A stretch of DNA of 64,000 nt from JANWXD01 sp035575135 (GTDB taxonomy: Bacteria > Acidobacteriota > Terriglobia > Bryobacterales > Bryobacteraceae): the NCBI GenBank assembly GCA_035575135.1, contig DATLYE010000043.1, positions 1-64,000 on the forward strand, written 5' to 3'. Shown here in pieces: positions 1 to 13,992 of this stretch. The position numbers were made by a program, and so were the translations under genes. The notes below the pieces were generated by a model. It ran no database searches and had not been told where the DNA came from. It saw nothing but the letters and a program-made list of their open reading frames with translations. The number at the start of each line of letters is the position of its first letter. Position 1 is the first letter of the stretch.

Positions 1-218
1 CGCGCGGTCTTGAACGTTCCCCCCTTTTCTTCGCCGTACTCGATCGTCCACCGCAGGATGCGTGCCCTGGGTTGCCATTCAATGCGGTCGTCGGCGATGC
101 GCGCCGCCTTGGAGCCGCCAAGGAGCGCCTCCGACTCGTCAGGTCCCTGGAGCCGGTCCTGCGCCGCCGCCCACACGCCCAGCAAAAAAACCACCAATAG
201 GGTTCCGATCAGCCTCAC
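1..218 (-). CDS. Secreted protein of unknown function, N-terminal part only
   Basis: Reading leftward from a GTG at 218 gives 72 open codons up to the window edge, so only the N-terminus is visible. A strong AAGGAGG lies at 224-230, 5 nt before the GTG; an in-frame GTG at 221 is an alternative. The protein begins with a clear signal peptide (MRLIGTLLVVFLLGVWAAAQ, cleavage probably after Ala-Ala-Gln), so the product is exported. The following residues (IADDRIEWQPRARILRWTIE) look like ordinary soluble sequence and I do not recognise a family. It is divergent from priA across a 114-nt spacer. Confidence 0.6.
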   Translation of the reverse strand, partial: MRLIGTLLVVFLLGVWAAAQDRLQGPDESEALLGGSKAARIADDRIEWQPRARILRWTIEYGEEKGGTFKTA

Positions 219-332
219 CACAACCTCCTTCTTTCAGTTTTCACGGTTCCGCAGCTTTCATCAAGTGGCTCCCGTGGGGGTGCGCGGCGCGGCGCCAAAT
301 TGCGAACATGAAGACGAAAAAGCACCGGGAAA

Positions 333-2750
333 ATGAGCACGGTTGCCTGCTGCGAGGTCGCCCTGCCGGTCCCCGTGGACCGGACGTTTCGCTACGCGCT
401 GCCGGAAACGCTGCGGGGGCGCGTCCGGCCAGGGTGCCGCGTGCTGGTTCCCTTCGGCTCTCGTAAGCTGGTCGGCGTGGTGGTTCGGTGCAGTGCCGAG
501 ACTCCGGCCCCGGGCACGCGCGCGGCGCTACGACTGCTCGAGGAGGAACCGTCGCTCGACGAGGCGATGCTCGCCTTAGGCCAGTGGATCGCGCAGTACT
601 ACTGCGCTCCGCTCGGGGAGGTGCTCCGTGCGATGACCCCGCTTGCCAGTGAGATCCGCCGCAGCCGCCTGTACGCGCTCACCGAGGCGGGCCGGGATGT
701 GCTCCGGCAACTGTCCCTGGATGCCGTGGATCCGGATCCCGTGGTGCAGTTGCTCCGGCTGCTCGAATCCCGCCCGCTGAGCGAGCAATACCTAAGCCGG
801 AAGCTCCGGGACGCGTCCCGGATCCTGGGCTCGCTGGAACGCAAGGGCCTGGTTGCCTCGGAAGAGGTGGTGGCGGAAAAGGATCCCCTGAGGGCGCCCG
901 CCGAGCGGCTGCGCGTTGAGTGGCTCGGAGTCCGCCCGCAAGAGAAGCTGTCGAAACCGCAGCGCGAACTGCTCGCCTACCTCGAACTGCACCCCGGCTC
1001 ACACAATCTCGCCGACGTGGAAGCTTCGGTCCGCAACGCGAGCCAGGCGGCCCGGGCGCTGGCGCGCAAGGGAATCGTGAGCCTCAAGTTCGAAAGAATC
1101 GGCCATACGGCGCCGGCCCCGCGCCCGCCGCACGTGCTCAATCCCCACCAGCAGGCGGCCTTCGACCGGATCTGCGGCGCGCTCGAAGGGCAGCGCTTTG
1201 AAACGTTTCTGCTGTACGGAGTGACCGGTTCGGGGAAGACCGAGGTGTATATGAAGGCGATCGAAGCGGCGCTGGCCATGGGCCGCGGCGCGCTGCTGCT
1301 GGTGCCGGAGATCGCCCTGACGCCTGCCATGGCCGGGCAGTTCCACCACCGTTTCGGCGAGCGTGTGGCGATCCTGCATTCGGCCTTCAGCGATCTGGAA
1401 CGGGCGGATCAGTGGCGCCGGATCCGCGCCGGAGCGGCTCCGGTGGTCGTGGGGACGCGCTCGGGCGTCTTCGCACCCGTCCGGGATCTGGGTCTGATCG
1501 TGGTGGATGAAGAGCACGACACAAGCTACAAGCAGGAGGAAACTCCCCGCTACCACGCCCGCGACGTCGCCATCGTGCGCGCCCGCCAATGCGGCGCCTG
1601 CGTGATCCTCGGCTCGGCCACGCCGGCGCTCGAGACACGTTACAACGCCGAGCGGGGCAAGTACACCTTGCTCGAACTCCCCGAGCGCATCGAGAAACGC
1701 CCGCTACCTCAGGTCGAGCTCGTTGACATGCGCCGGGAGTTTCTGGAGACGGGCAAGCAGGCCACCTTCTCCCGCCGGCTGCGGGAAGCCATTGAGGAAC
1801 GGCTTGCCCACGGCGAGCAGACTATGCTCCTGCTGAACCGGCGGGGATTTTCCAGTTTTCTGGCTTGCCGGGCGTGCGGTTACCGGCTGGAATGCGTCAA
1901 CTGCTCGGTGACCCTCACCTTCCACCGCCGGGACCGGCGTATGCTCTGCCACTATTGCAATTACGCGACGCGCGTGCCGGAAGTCTGTCCCCAATGCGGC
2001 AGCGAGTATATCTACTTCGTGGGCATCGGCTCCGAGCGCGTGGAGGAGGAACTGCACCGCGAGTTTCCCGGCGCGCGCATCGCCCGCATGGACCGCGACA
2101 CCGTCACGGGCCGCCGCCGCTACGAAACGATCCTACAGGGCTTTCGTGAGGGAGCCTACGACATCCTGGTGGGCACGCAGATGATCGCCAAAGGTCACGA
2201 TATCCCGAACGTGACCCTCGTGGGAGTCATCAACGCCGACATCGGGCTGGGCATGCCGGATTTTCGCGCGGCGGAGCGTACGTTCCAGCTTCTGACGCAA
2301 GTGGCGGGACGGGCCGGACGGGGCGAGGTTCCCGGCATCGTCCTTATTCAGACGCTCAACCCGGACCATTACGCCATTCGCTGCGCGGCCGCCCAGGACT
2401 ATGGCGCCTTCTACGCCCGGGAAATTCAGTTCCGGCGCGCCATGCGCTATCCGCCGTTCAGTGCTCTGGCCAACTGCCTCGTGCGCAGCCGCAAGCAGGA
2501 GGAAGCCATGCGGCTGGCGGCCGAGCTCGGCCGTTTCCTCCAGCCCGCGCCGGAAGGGTTGCGCGTGCTCGGCCCCGCGGAGGCCCCCGTGGCGCGGCTG
2601 CGCGGCGAGTACCGCTACCAGCTTCTGCTCAAGTCCGCCGGCCGCCGCCTGCTGAACGAGACGCTGCAGCGCATCCGCCGTTTCGCCGCGGAAGCCGGAT
2701 GGCCCGCCACCGCACTCGTCATTGACGTGGATCCGGTCAGTCTGATGTGA
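333..2750 (+). CDS. priA: Primosomal protein N' (replication restart helicase PriA)
   Basis: 805-residue PriA, the superfamily 2 3'-5' helicase that reloads the replisome at stalled forks. The N-terminus (VALPVPVDRTFRYALPE) matches the PriA 3'-end-binding domain. Walker A is GVTGSGKTE at residues 296-304 and the DEEH box is at 392-395. A zinc-binding insertion with paired CxxC motifs starts at residue 512 (CRAC, CVNC, CHYC, CPQC). Helicase motifs V and VI follow (GTQMIAKGHDIPNVTLVGV; QVAGRAGRG). Length is slightly above the E. coli protein (about 730). The ATG at 333 has only a weak purine-rich upstream stretch. A GNAT gene begins 5 nt after its stop, so the two are probably co-transcribed. 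Confidence 0.96.
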   Translation: MSTVACCEVALPVPVDRTFRYALPETLRGRVRPGCRVLVPFGSRKLVGVVVRCSAETPAPGTRAALRLLEEEPSLDEAMLALGQWIAQYYCAPLGEVLRAMTPLASEIRRSRLYALTEAGRDVLRQLSLDAVDPDPVVQLLRLLESRPLSEQYLSRKLRDASRILGSLERKGLVASEEVVAEKDPLRAPAERLRVEWLGVRPQEKLSKPQRELLAYLELHPGSHNLADVEASVRNASQAARALARKGIVSLKFERIGHTAPAPRPPHVLNPHQQAAFDRICGALEGQRFETFLLYGVTGSGKTEVYMKAIEAALAMGRGALLLVPEIALTPAMAGQFHHRFGERVAILHSAFSDLERADQWRRIRAGAAPVVVGTRSGVFAPVRDLGLIVVDEEHDTSYKQEETPRYHARDVAIVRARQCGACVILGSATPALETRYNAERGKYTLLELPERIEKRPLPQVELVDMRREFLETGKQATFSRRLREAIEERLAHGEQTMLLLNRRGFSSFLACRACGYRLECVNCSVTLTFHRRDRRMLCHYCNYATRVPEVCPQCGSEYIYFVGIGSERVEEELHREFPGARIARMDRDTVTGRRRYETILQGFREGAYDILVGTQMIAKGHDIPNVTLVGVINADIGLGMPDFRAAERTFQLLTQVAGRAGRGEVPGIVLIQTLNPDHYAIRCAAAQDYGAFYAREIQFRRAMRYPPFSALANCLVRSRKQEEAMRLAAELGRFLQPAPEGLRVLGPAEAPVARLRGEYRYQLLLKSAGRRLLNETLQRIRRFAAEAGWPATALVIDVDPVSLM

Positions 2751-2754
2751 GGCA

Positions 2755-3537
2755 ATGATGAGCGCTGCCGAGCTGGTGGAAGCGAACATGCTTGCGCTGT
2801 TCCGCCATCTGGCGATGGCGCGGGATTGCGGCGAGACGCGGGAGCTTGCAGGGGTTACGATCGCCTCCTGCGGCGCCGCCTTCCACATGTTCAACGCGGC
2901 GTTTCTGTCGGGGCCGCCCGAGGGGGGTACACCGGGGCTGGAACGCTCCATCGTTACGGCTGCGGTCCATTTTGCGGCTCGCGGCTTGCGCTGGGCTTTC
3001 TGGCTCTGGGAGCACCGCTTGGAGGAATCCGCACGCCGGCAGGCCAAGCGCGTGTTTTCCCGGCACGGCCTGTTTCTGGCCTCCCGGCTGCCGGGAATGA
3101 TCGCCGAGGAGGTTACGCCGGCCATACGGCCGCGCCCAGACTTCGAGATCCGTCCGGTGAGCGGCGCGGTGGAACGTGCCGACTTCTGCCGGCTCGTGGC
3201 CGCGGCCTTCAGTCTCCCTGTGGAATCCTGCCGCGAGATCTACGGCCCGGCCCGGGTGTGGAGGGGCGGTTTCGCCGGGTTCGTGGGCTACGTGGAAGGG
3301 CTGCCGGTCACCGCGGCGGCCACCATGTCAGACGGCCGCACCGTCGGCCTGTACTGCGTCGCCACGGCTCCGGGCTGGGAGCGGCAGGGCTACGGGGAGG
3401 CCATCGTGCGCCACGCTTTGGAGCAGGCGGCCTCACCCGGCCGGCCGTGCGTGCTCCAGTCTACGGAAGCCGGCCTGCACCTGTACCACCGTATGGGCTT
3501 CCGCACGGTGACCATGGTGTCCACCTACAGCTCGTAG
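2755..3537 (+). CDS. GNAT family N-acetyltransferase
   Basis: 260-residue protein. The C-terminal half (about residues 125-258) has a GNAT acetyltransferase fold: beta-strand 4 plus the acetyl-CoA loop is VGLYCVATAPGWERQGYGEA, and the end (AGLHLYHRMGFRTV) matches the usual GNAT C-terminal strand-helix. The N-terminal 120 residues (helical, YMLA-like region before residue 110) look like the extra domain of two-domain GNATs and suggest a specific acceptor, which I cannot identify. Start is one of two adjacent ATGs (2755, 2758). It follows priA by 4 nt and probably shares its transcript. No catalytic assignment beyond acyl transfer from acetyl-CoA is justified. Confidence 0.85.
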   Translation: MMSAAELVEANMLALFRHLAMARDCGETRELAGVTIASCGAAFHMFNAAFLSGPPEGGTPGLERSIVTAAVHFAARGLRWAFWLWEHRLEESARRQAKRVFSRHGLFLASRLPGMIAEEVTPAIRPRPDFEIRPVSGAVERADFCRLVAAAFSLPVESCREIYGPARVWRGGFAGFVGYVEGLPVTAAATMSDGRTVGLYCVATAPGWERQGYGEAIVRHALEQAASPGRPCVLQSTEAGLHLYHRMGFRTVTMVSTYSS

Positions 3538-3669
3538 GGCAGCATGGCGATCGGGCCCCGGCGGCGCACCGGGTCGAGGTTCCGGCGACGATCCCGCGGC
3601 ACGAGCATAATAGGGGGTGGGTGCTGCGGTTAGCTGTGATCTGCGAGTGTGTGCTTTGAGGTGAGTGCG

Positions 3670-4251
3670 GTGAAGACGCTGGAGGAATATCTCAAGCTTG
3701 CCGAGCAGGCCCACGGACATCTGTGTGCCGGGCAGGTGTTAGGGGTGCGGATGGCGATGTACGGCCTGAAGCTTCTCGGCATTGACGAACCGGAACAGCG
3801 GGACCGCAAGCGCCTGATCACCATTGTCGAGATTGACCGCTGCGCCACGGACGCCGTCAGCGTGGTCACCGGTTGCCGGCTGGGGAAGCGGGCGCTCAAA
3901 TTCCGCGACTTCGGCAAGGTCGCGGCCACGTTTTGTGACCTGGCCACCGGACGCGCCGTGCGCATCGTTGCGCTGGAGTCCGCCCGCCGTCGCGCTCAGG
4001 AACGATATCCGGAGATCGCCGACAAGAACCAGCAGCAGATGCGTGCCTACCGCGAAATGCCCGATGAAGAGCTGTTCGCCGCCGAGTGGGTCCGTGTGCG
4101 CCTGGCGCCGGAAGATCTGCCCGGTTACAAGGCGCCCCGGGTCATCTGCGCGGTTTGCGGCGAGGCCATCAGCTTCCGGCGCGAGGTCGTCGTGGACGGG
4201 CGCACGTTATGTAAAGCCTGCGCCGGGGAGAGCTATTACGAGCGGGTTTGA
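3670..4251 (+). CDS. FmdE family protein (formylmethanofuran dehydrogenase subunit E-like)
   Basis: About 193 residues. The N-terminal FmdE domain is clear: MKTLEEYLKLAEQAHGHLCA, then EIDRCATDAVSVVTGCRLGK and the following KFRDFGKVAATF. The C-terminus is a zinc-ribbon with two CxxC pairs (CAVC and CKAC). In archaea FmdE accompanies molybdenum formylmethanofuran dehydrogenase; bacterial stand-alone FmdE proteins are of uncertain function and have been linked to molybdopterin handling. No Fmd/Fwd or molybdopterin gene is nearby. I chose the GTG at 3670 because GAGG at 3658-3661 gives an 8-nt spacing and the family normally begins at MKTLEEY; in-frame GTGs at 3649 and 3661 are alternatives. A CATAAT box at 3606-3611 could be its -10. 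Confidence 0.85.
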   Translation: MKTLEEYLKLAEQAHGHLCAGQVLGVRMAMYGLKLLGIDEPEQRDRKRLITIVEIDRCATDAVSVVTGCRLGKRALKFRDFGKVAATFCDLATGRAVRIVALESARRRAQERYPEIADKNQQQMRAYREMPDEELFAAEWVRVRLAPEDLPGYKAPRVICAVCGEAISFRREVVVDGRTLCKACAGESYYERV

Positions 4252-4254
4252 AGC

Positions 4255-4830
4255 GTGCGGCGGTATTACATCACGGACCGCCACGCCCTGGGGGGAACGG
4301 AGGCGCTGATCGGGAAGGTGCGGCAGCTTCTCGCCGCGGGAGTGGAGATGGTGCAGATCCGCGAGAAGGATCTCACGGCGCGGGAACTGCTGGCGCTGGT
4401 CCGGGCGATCCTGGCGTTGCCGAATCCCCACGAGGCGCGCATCCTGGTGAACAGCCGCATAGACGTGGCCCTTGCCGCCGGAGCTCACGGTCTGCATCTT
4501 CCGGCGGATTCGCCCCCGCCCGCACGGCTGCGGGCGATTGTTCCTTCAGGCTTCTTGATCGGTGTCTCCTGCCACAGCCTGGAGGAAGTGCGCCGGGCCG
4601 AGCAGGAAGGAGCGGACTTTGTCGTCTTCGGCCCGGTGTTTCCGACGCCATCGAAGGCGGCTTTCGGCCCTGCGCTCGGGCTGGAACGGCTGGCCGAGGC
4701 GGCCGGCGCGGTGCACATCCCGGTCTTTGCCCTCGGCGGCGTCACGTGGGCCAACGCGGAGCTATGCATGCGGGCGGGCGCCGCCGGTGTGGCTGGAATT
4801 CGGCTCTTTCAAGAGCAGGCCGCAGGCTAG
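4255..4830 (+). CDS. thiE: Thiamine-phosphate synthase (ThiE/TenI family)
   Basis: 191-residue TIM-barrel protein. ThiE joins hydroxymethylpyrimidine diphosphate to carboxyethyl-thiazole phosphate to make thiamine phosphate. Family marks are RRYYITDRHALGG at the start, VEMVQIREKDL (pyrophosphate-binding Arg-Glu-Lys), ILVNSRIDVALAAGAHGLHL, DFVVFGPVFPTPSK and FALGGV. The GTG start lies 3 nt after the fmdE-like stop, so the genes are likely co-transcribed. The TenI branch of this superfamily is an aminotransferase-like thiazole tautomerase; the QIREKD and GPVFPTPSK motifs favour ThiE. thiC lies at the other end of the window, not in this operon. The gene ends 70 nt before the convergent carB stop. 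Confidence 0.88.
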   Translation: MRRYYITDRHALGGTEALIGKVRQLLAAGVEMVQIREKDLTARELLALVRAILALPNPHEARILVNSRIDVALAAGAHGLHLPADSPPPARLRAIVPSGFLIGVSCHSLEEVRRAEQEGADFVVFGPVFPTPSKAAFGPALGLERLAEAAGAVHIPVFALGGVTWANAELCMRAGAAGVAGIRLFQEQAAG

Positions 4831-4850
4831 ACCGGCTACGGACCAGGCAG

Positions 4851-4878
4851 CCGGAGCGCGTGCCGCAGCGGACTCCGG
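4851..4878. terminator. Inverted repeat between convergent thiE and carB
   Basis: CCGGAG at 4851-4856 pairs with CTCCGG at 4873-4878 around a GC-rich loop that itself contains a short CCG/CGG pairing. An alternative stem GCCGCA (4862-4867) with TGCGGC (4882-4887) overlaps it. It sits in the 70-nt gap between two convergent stops, the usual place for a bidirectional terminator. There is no T-tract on either strand, so termination is only a guess. Confidence 0.3.
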
Positions 4879-4900
4879 CGTTGCGGCCCCGACTGCTGCT

Positions 4901-8131
<3,231 letters not shown>

Positions 8132-8138
8132 GCCGACG

Positions 8139-9275
8139 CTAACTCCGACCGTGGAATTCCTTCATCAGGCGTACAAACTCGTCAAAAAGGTAGTGGGAGT
8201 CGTGCGGCCCTGGGGCCGCCTCCGGGTGGTACTGCACGCAAAAAGCGGGGTGGCTGCGGTGGCGAAACCCCTCGAGCGTCTGGTCGTTGAGGTTGATGTG
8301 GGTCAGCTCGACTTCGTTGCCGTTCAGCGAATCGGGATCCACGGCAAAGCCGTGGTTGTGCGAGGTGATCTCCACCCGGCCCGTGACGCGGTTGAGGACC
8401 GGATGATTGGCGCCGCGGTGGCCGAACTTGAGTTTGTAGGTGCGCCCTCCGAGCGCGAGTCCCAGGATCTGGTGCCCGAGGCAGATGCCGAAAATGGGTT
8501 TCTTGCCGATGAGCTTGCGCACCTGGGCCGCCTGGAACTGAAGCGGCTCCGGATCGCCGGGACCGTTAGAGAGAAAAACGCCGTCCGGGTTGAGCGCGAG
8601 CACGTCCTCGGCCGGCGTCGAGGCGGGAACCACGGTGACGCGGCAGCCCACCAGCGCCAGCCGGCGCAGAATGTTGCGCTTGATGCCGTAATCGTAGGCC
8701 ACGACGTGGAAGCGCACGGGGGCGGGTTCGGGCACCGGATCCGAAGGCGAGCACGGCCGCACCGGCTCGCTCCACTCATACGGCGTCTGGGTGGAAACGC
8801 GCGTCGCCAGCTCCAGCCCCGCCATGCTGGGAATGCGCCGGGCCTTTTCCACGAGCTCTTCGGCGGAGGCGCCGCAGGTGGACAGCACGCCCCGCATCAC
8901 GCCCCGGCTGCGCAACCGGCGCACCAGCGAGCGCGTGTCAATCTCGGCGATGATCGGCACGCCGTGGTCCGCCAGAAACTGCTCGGCGTGCTGGCGCGAC
9001 CGCCAGTTGCTGGCGATCGAAGAAAGCTCCCGGACGGCGAGCCCTTCAATGAAAGGCCGCGCCGATTCGCTGTCGTCGGGATTGGCGCCGTAGTTGCCGA
9101 TCTCCGGATAGGTGAGCACCACGATCTGCCCGGCGTACGAGGGGTCGGTAAAAATCTCCTGGTAGCCGGTGATGGCGGTGTTGAAAACGACTTCGCCGCA
9201 TCGCTCCGTGCGTGCACCAAACGCGCGGCCCTCGAAGACGCTGCCGTCCTCCAGGGCGAGCACAGCCTGACTCAA
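8139..9275 (-). CDS. carA: Carbamoyl-phosphate synthase small subunit (glutamine amidotransferase)
   Basis: 378 residues from a TTG at 9275. This subunit hydrolyses glutamine and channels ammonia to CarB. The N-terminal CarA domain (MSQAVLALEDGSVFEGRAFG, GEVVFNTAITGYQEIFTDPS) is followed by a class I glutamine amidotransferase domain with nucleophile Cys in FGICLGHQILGLALGG and the His/Glu pair in VQYHPEAAPGPHD. The TTG is preferred over an upstream TTG at 9314 because GGAGGAG at 9284-9290 lies 8 nt before it and because the resulting protein matches the normal family length. Immediately upstream of carB. Confidence 0.96.
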   Translation of the reverse strand: MSQAVLALEDGSVFEGRAFGARTERCGEVVFNTAITGYQEIFTDPSYAGQIVVLTYPEIGNYGANPDDSESARPFIEGLAVRELSSIASNWRSRQHAEQFLADHGVPIIAEIDTRSLVRRLRSRGVMRGVLSTCGASAEELVEKARRIPSMAGLELATRVSTQTPYEWSEPVRPCSPSDPVPEPAPVRFHVVAYDYGIKRNILRRLALVGCRVTVVPASTPAEDVLALNPDGVFLSNGPGDPEPLQFQAAQVRKLIGKKPIFGICLGHQILGLALGGRTYKLKFGHRGANHPVLNRVTGRVEITSHNHGFAVDPDSLNGNEVELTHINLNDQTLEGFRHRSHPAFCVQYHPEAAPGPHDSHYLFDEFVRLMKEFHGRS

Positions 9276-9283
9276 GTCCGATT

Positions 9284-9290
9284 CTCCTCC
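9284..9290 (-). promoter_or_regulatory. Ribosome binding site fixing the carA start
   Basis: GGAGGAG on the minus strand, 8 nt before the TTG at 9275. This near-perfect Shine-Dalgarno decides for the unusual TTG start over the longer frame that begins at 9314. Confidence 0.7.
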
Positions 9291-9383
9291 GGGGAAGGCG
9301 TCTTTTCTATTCAAGCATAAAGCAGGGCGGCGATGGGCGCAGGCCGGGAAGCTGCTGCCATAATGGGGTCGGAGACAGCTTAC

Positions 9384-10651
<1,268 letters not shown>

Positions 10652-10655
<4 letters not shown>

Positions 10656-13252
10656 ACGAGGCTCCTTCGACGCCGCTGATGCGGCAGTATCACGCCATCA
10701 AGCAGCAGGCGCCGAACGCCTTGTTAATGTTCCGGCTCGGGGATTTCTACGAGCTGTTTTACGACGATGCCATCATTGCCGCCCGCGAACTGGAAATCAC
10801 CCTGACCTCGCGCAATCGCGAGAGGGGGCAGCCGGTCCCCATGTGCGGCGTCCCTTACCATTCCGCCGAGAACTACATCGCCCGGCTCCTGCAGCGGGGC
10901 TACCGAGTGGCCATCTGCGAGCAGATGGAAGACCCGCGCTTCGCCAAGAAACTGGTCCGGCGCGAGATCACCCGGATCGTCACACCGGGCACCGCCACCG
11001 AGACCGCCGTGCTGCGCCCGCGGGAAAACAACTACCTGGCGGCGGTGGCGGGCAAGGGCAGCCGCCGCGGCCTGGCTTACGCCGACGTCTCCACAGGTGA
11101 GTTTCGCGCCACCGAGCTGGAGGCGGCCGAGCTGGAAGCCGCTCTGGAGCAACTGGCCGCGCGCGAGGTTCTGGTGGCGGCCGGCGACGACGCGCTCGCG
11201 CTCCCCTCCGGAGCTCTTCGTACGGAGCTCGACCCCTGGGTCTTCAGCCTGGATTACGCCGACCGCACGCTGCGCGAGCATTTCCGCCTGCTGAGCCTGG
11301 ACGGTTGCGGTCTTTCCGGCCATCCCCTGGCGGTGGCGGCGGCCGGCGCAATTCTCCACTACCTCCGAGAGACGCAGAAGGCGGCGCTGCAGCATTTGGA
11401 TCTTCCGGCCTATCAGGAACGCCGCGGCACGATGATTCTGGACGCGGTCACGGTGCGGAACCTGGAGTTGCTGGAGCCGTTGTTTTCCGCCGATCTTGCC
11501 GCGGCCAGAGAAGCCACCCTCGTCGGCGTCCTGGATCAGACCCTGACCGGAATGGGAGGGCGCCTGCTGCGCCGCCGCCTGCTCCATCCCTCCCTCGACC
11601 GCGACGAGATCGAGGCCCGCCTGAACGCCGTCGAGGAGATGGTGAAAGGCACGGTGCTGCGCACGGAAGTGCGCAAGGTGCTGGAGCGGATCCAGGATCT
11701 CGAGCGGTTGCTCGCCAAGATCACGGTGGGGACCGCGGGGCCGCGCGATCTGCTGGCGCTGGGCCGCTCGCTGGCGCAAATCCCGGAGCTGAAGCGCCTG
11801 GCGGCGCAGCATGGAGCCGGCCCGCAGATCTCGGAGATGGCCCGGCGTCTGGATGCCGTGGATGACGTGCGCGACCGCATCCTGGCGGCTATCGCCGAGA
11901 ACGCACCCGTGCACCCGGGCGACGGCGGCGTCATCCGCGACGGCTATCACCGCGAGCTCGACGAGCTGCGCGACGTCAGCCGCCACAGCCGCCAGTACAT
12001 CGCCGCCCTCGAGGCCCGGGAGCGCAGCCGCACCGGCATCCAGTCGCTCAAGGTCCGCTTCAACAACGTCTTCGGCTACTACATCGAGATCTCCAAAGCC
12101 AACCTGCACCTGGTGCCTTCCACCTACGAGCGCAAACAGACCTTGGTGGGCGCCGAGCGGTTCACGACTCCGGAACTCAAGGAGCTGGAAGGCAAGATCC
12201 TGGCGGCTGAGGAACGGATCCTGGAGCTCGAGCGCGAGCTGTTCAGCGCCTTGCGGGAGTTCACCGCCTCCCAGGCGGCGCGGATCCGCCGCACGGCTCA
12301 GGCCGTCGCCGAGCTCGATCTGACTGCGGCACTGGCCCAGGTTGCCGTCGAGAACCGCTACGTCCGGCCCACCTTTTCGCAGACGGGAGAAATGCGGATC
12401 GTCGGCGGGCGCCACCCCATGGTGGAAAAGCTCGCCGAACGGGAGGCCGCCCGTTTTGTCCCCAACGACCTGTACCTCAACCGGGATACGGCTCGCATCG
12501 CCGTTATTACGGGCCCCAACATGGGTGGGAAATCCACTTACTTGCGCCAGGCGGCCCTCATTGCCATCCTCGCTCAGATGGGTTCCTTCGTCCCGGCCGA
12601 AAGCGCGATGCTGCCCTTGATTGACCGGGTTTTCACGCGCGTCGGCGCGTCGGACAATCTGGCGCGCGGGCGCTCCACGTTCATGGTCGAGATGATGGAA
12701 ACCGCGGCGATTCTCAACACCGCGGGTCCGGACAGTCTTATCGTGCTCGACGAGATCGGGCGGGGTACCGCGACCTACGACGGGCTGGCGCTGGCCTGGG
12801 CGGTGGTCGAATATATTCACGAAAAGGTTCGCGCCAAAACTCTGTTCGCGACGCATTACCATGAGCTCACCGAGCTGGCCGGAGAGCTGGAGGGCGTCCA
12901 CAACCTGCGTGTAAGTGTCAAGGAATCGGGCGACCAGATCATCTTTTTGCGGCGTGTGGAACCCGGAAGTGCGGACCGCAGCTACGGCATCGAGGTGGCC
13001 AGGCTGGCCGGCCTGCCTCCGGCGGTGATCGAGCGCGCCCGCCAGATCCTGGCGCTGCACGAGAAAACCGAGCACCAGGTCACCGCGGAACTCTCGCCCC
13101 GGCCCGAGAGCCGCCCTGTACAGATCCGGTTGTTTGAACCGGTCAACCACGAAATCGCCGAGCGGATTCGCAACCTCAAACTCGATGAGCTGCGGCCGCT
13201 GGACGCACTGAACCTGCTCAGCGAGTTACAACAAGAGCTGCGCGGAAAGTAG
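10652..13252 (+). CDS. mutS: DNA mismatch repair protein MutS
   Basis: 866 residues, full length. MutS recognises mispairs and small loops. The mismatch-probing motif is GDFYELFYDDA with Phe32 and Glu34. The connector, core and clamp regions follow (GVLDQTLTGMGGRLLRRRLL; SLKVRFNNVFGYYIEISKAN). The C-terminal ABC ATPase has Walker A GPNMGGKSTYLRQ near residue 620, the LARGRSTFMVEMMET region, Walker B LIVLDEIGRGTATYDGLALA and the switch ATHYHEL. The dimerisation tail (LDELRPLDALNLLSELQQEL) is retained. The ATG overlaps the gdhA stop (ATGA), so translational coupling is likely. It converges on the DksA-like gene with only 5 nt between the stops. Confidence 0.97.
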
Positions 13253-13257
13253 GCCGG

Positions 13258-13656
13258 TCAGAGCTGGTCTTGTTCAATGAGCAGATCAATGGGCTCGGGT
13301 TCGCCCGCCCGGCGCGAGTCGGCGGCTTCCTGGCAGCGTACGCAAAGCGCGGTCCACGGGACCGCGTTCAGGCGGTTGGGCGAGATCGGTTCGTCGCACT
13401 CCAGGCACACGCCGTAGGTGCCCTCCTCAATGCGCGCCAGCGCGGCCCGGATCTGCCGCTTCAGCGACGTGAGGCGGTCGAGGTTGGTGATGGCCAGTTC
13501 CCGTTCCGCTGTCAGTTGCGCCAGATCCACGTCGTCGGGAGCCTTCTGCACTGACACGTTTTCCCGATTGCGGAGCGCCAGACCCAGTTCGCGCTCGACT
13601 TCGGCCAGCTTGGCTTCCAGAGCTGCTCGGTATTTGCCAAATTCGTTCTTTGCCAT
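13258..13656 (-). CDS. DksA/TraR-type zinc-finger protein
   Basis: 132 residues from ATG 13656, preceded by GGAGAA at about 7 nt; a longer frame to 13719 lacks that support. The N-terminal half is a long coiled coil (YRAALEAKLAEVERELGLAL; LAITNLDRLTSLKRQIRAAL) with an acidic tip APDDVDLAQ resembling the DPxDxA tip that DksA pushes into the RNA polymerase secondary channel. The C-terminal C4 zinc finger is GVCLECDEPIS...CVRCQEAAD. This suggests a transcription regulator acting on RNA polymerase, perhaps with ppGpp. Whether it is the principal DksA cannot be told from this window. Confidence 0.87.
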   Translation of the reverse strand: MAKNEFGKYRAALEAKLAEVERELGLALRNRENVSVQKAPDDVDLAQLTAERELAITNLDRLTSLKRQIRAALARIEEGTYGVCLECDEPISPNRLNAVPWTALCVRCQEAADSRRAGEPEPIDLLIEQDQL

Positions 13657-13861
13657 CGTCGTTCTCCGGGCAGCTTGTGGCCCGGCGACACACAACCCGG
13701 CGCACTGCCACGCTTCCATGAACCGGCTCGGGGCGGATAGTCGGGAAAGAGCGGGCGGGCGCCGCTACACGCCCATACCTATGGATGCCCGCAAAGCTCG
13801 CCGCGTTACCAAGTTCGAATGGCCCGCGGCCGGCCGTTTCTGCGGCCGCTCCAATGATTGA

Positions 13862-13891
13862 TTGAAGGCAGCTTCTCCAGCTTTCTATAAT
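13862..13891 (+). promoter_or_regulatory. Sigma-70-like promoter upstream of the 13993 gene
   Basis: TTGAAG at 13862-13867 and a perfect TATAAT at 13886-13891 with an 18-nt spacer. An ATG lies only 5 nt after the -10 (13897), which would give a leaderless mRNA; the ATG at 13993 would instead have about a 95-nt leader. This is the best -10 in the region and could drive the membrane protein plus the glycan cluster downstream. Confidence 0.5.
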
Positions 13892-13992
13892 AGCGAATGG
13901 CGGCAGTCATTTTGTTGTCTGGCTGCCCGACCCCGCTTAAAAATCGCTCTCTGGTCCCGGGGTGTGTCATCGCCTTCCCGCGGGCCGCCGCT

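Noticed and set aside
13781..13861. A 26-codon ORF (Met-Asp-Ala-Arg-Lys start) with a tRNA-like GTTCGAAT inside
   Set aside because: No ribosome site, no paralogue, and the flanks do not form an acceptor stem or cloverleaf.
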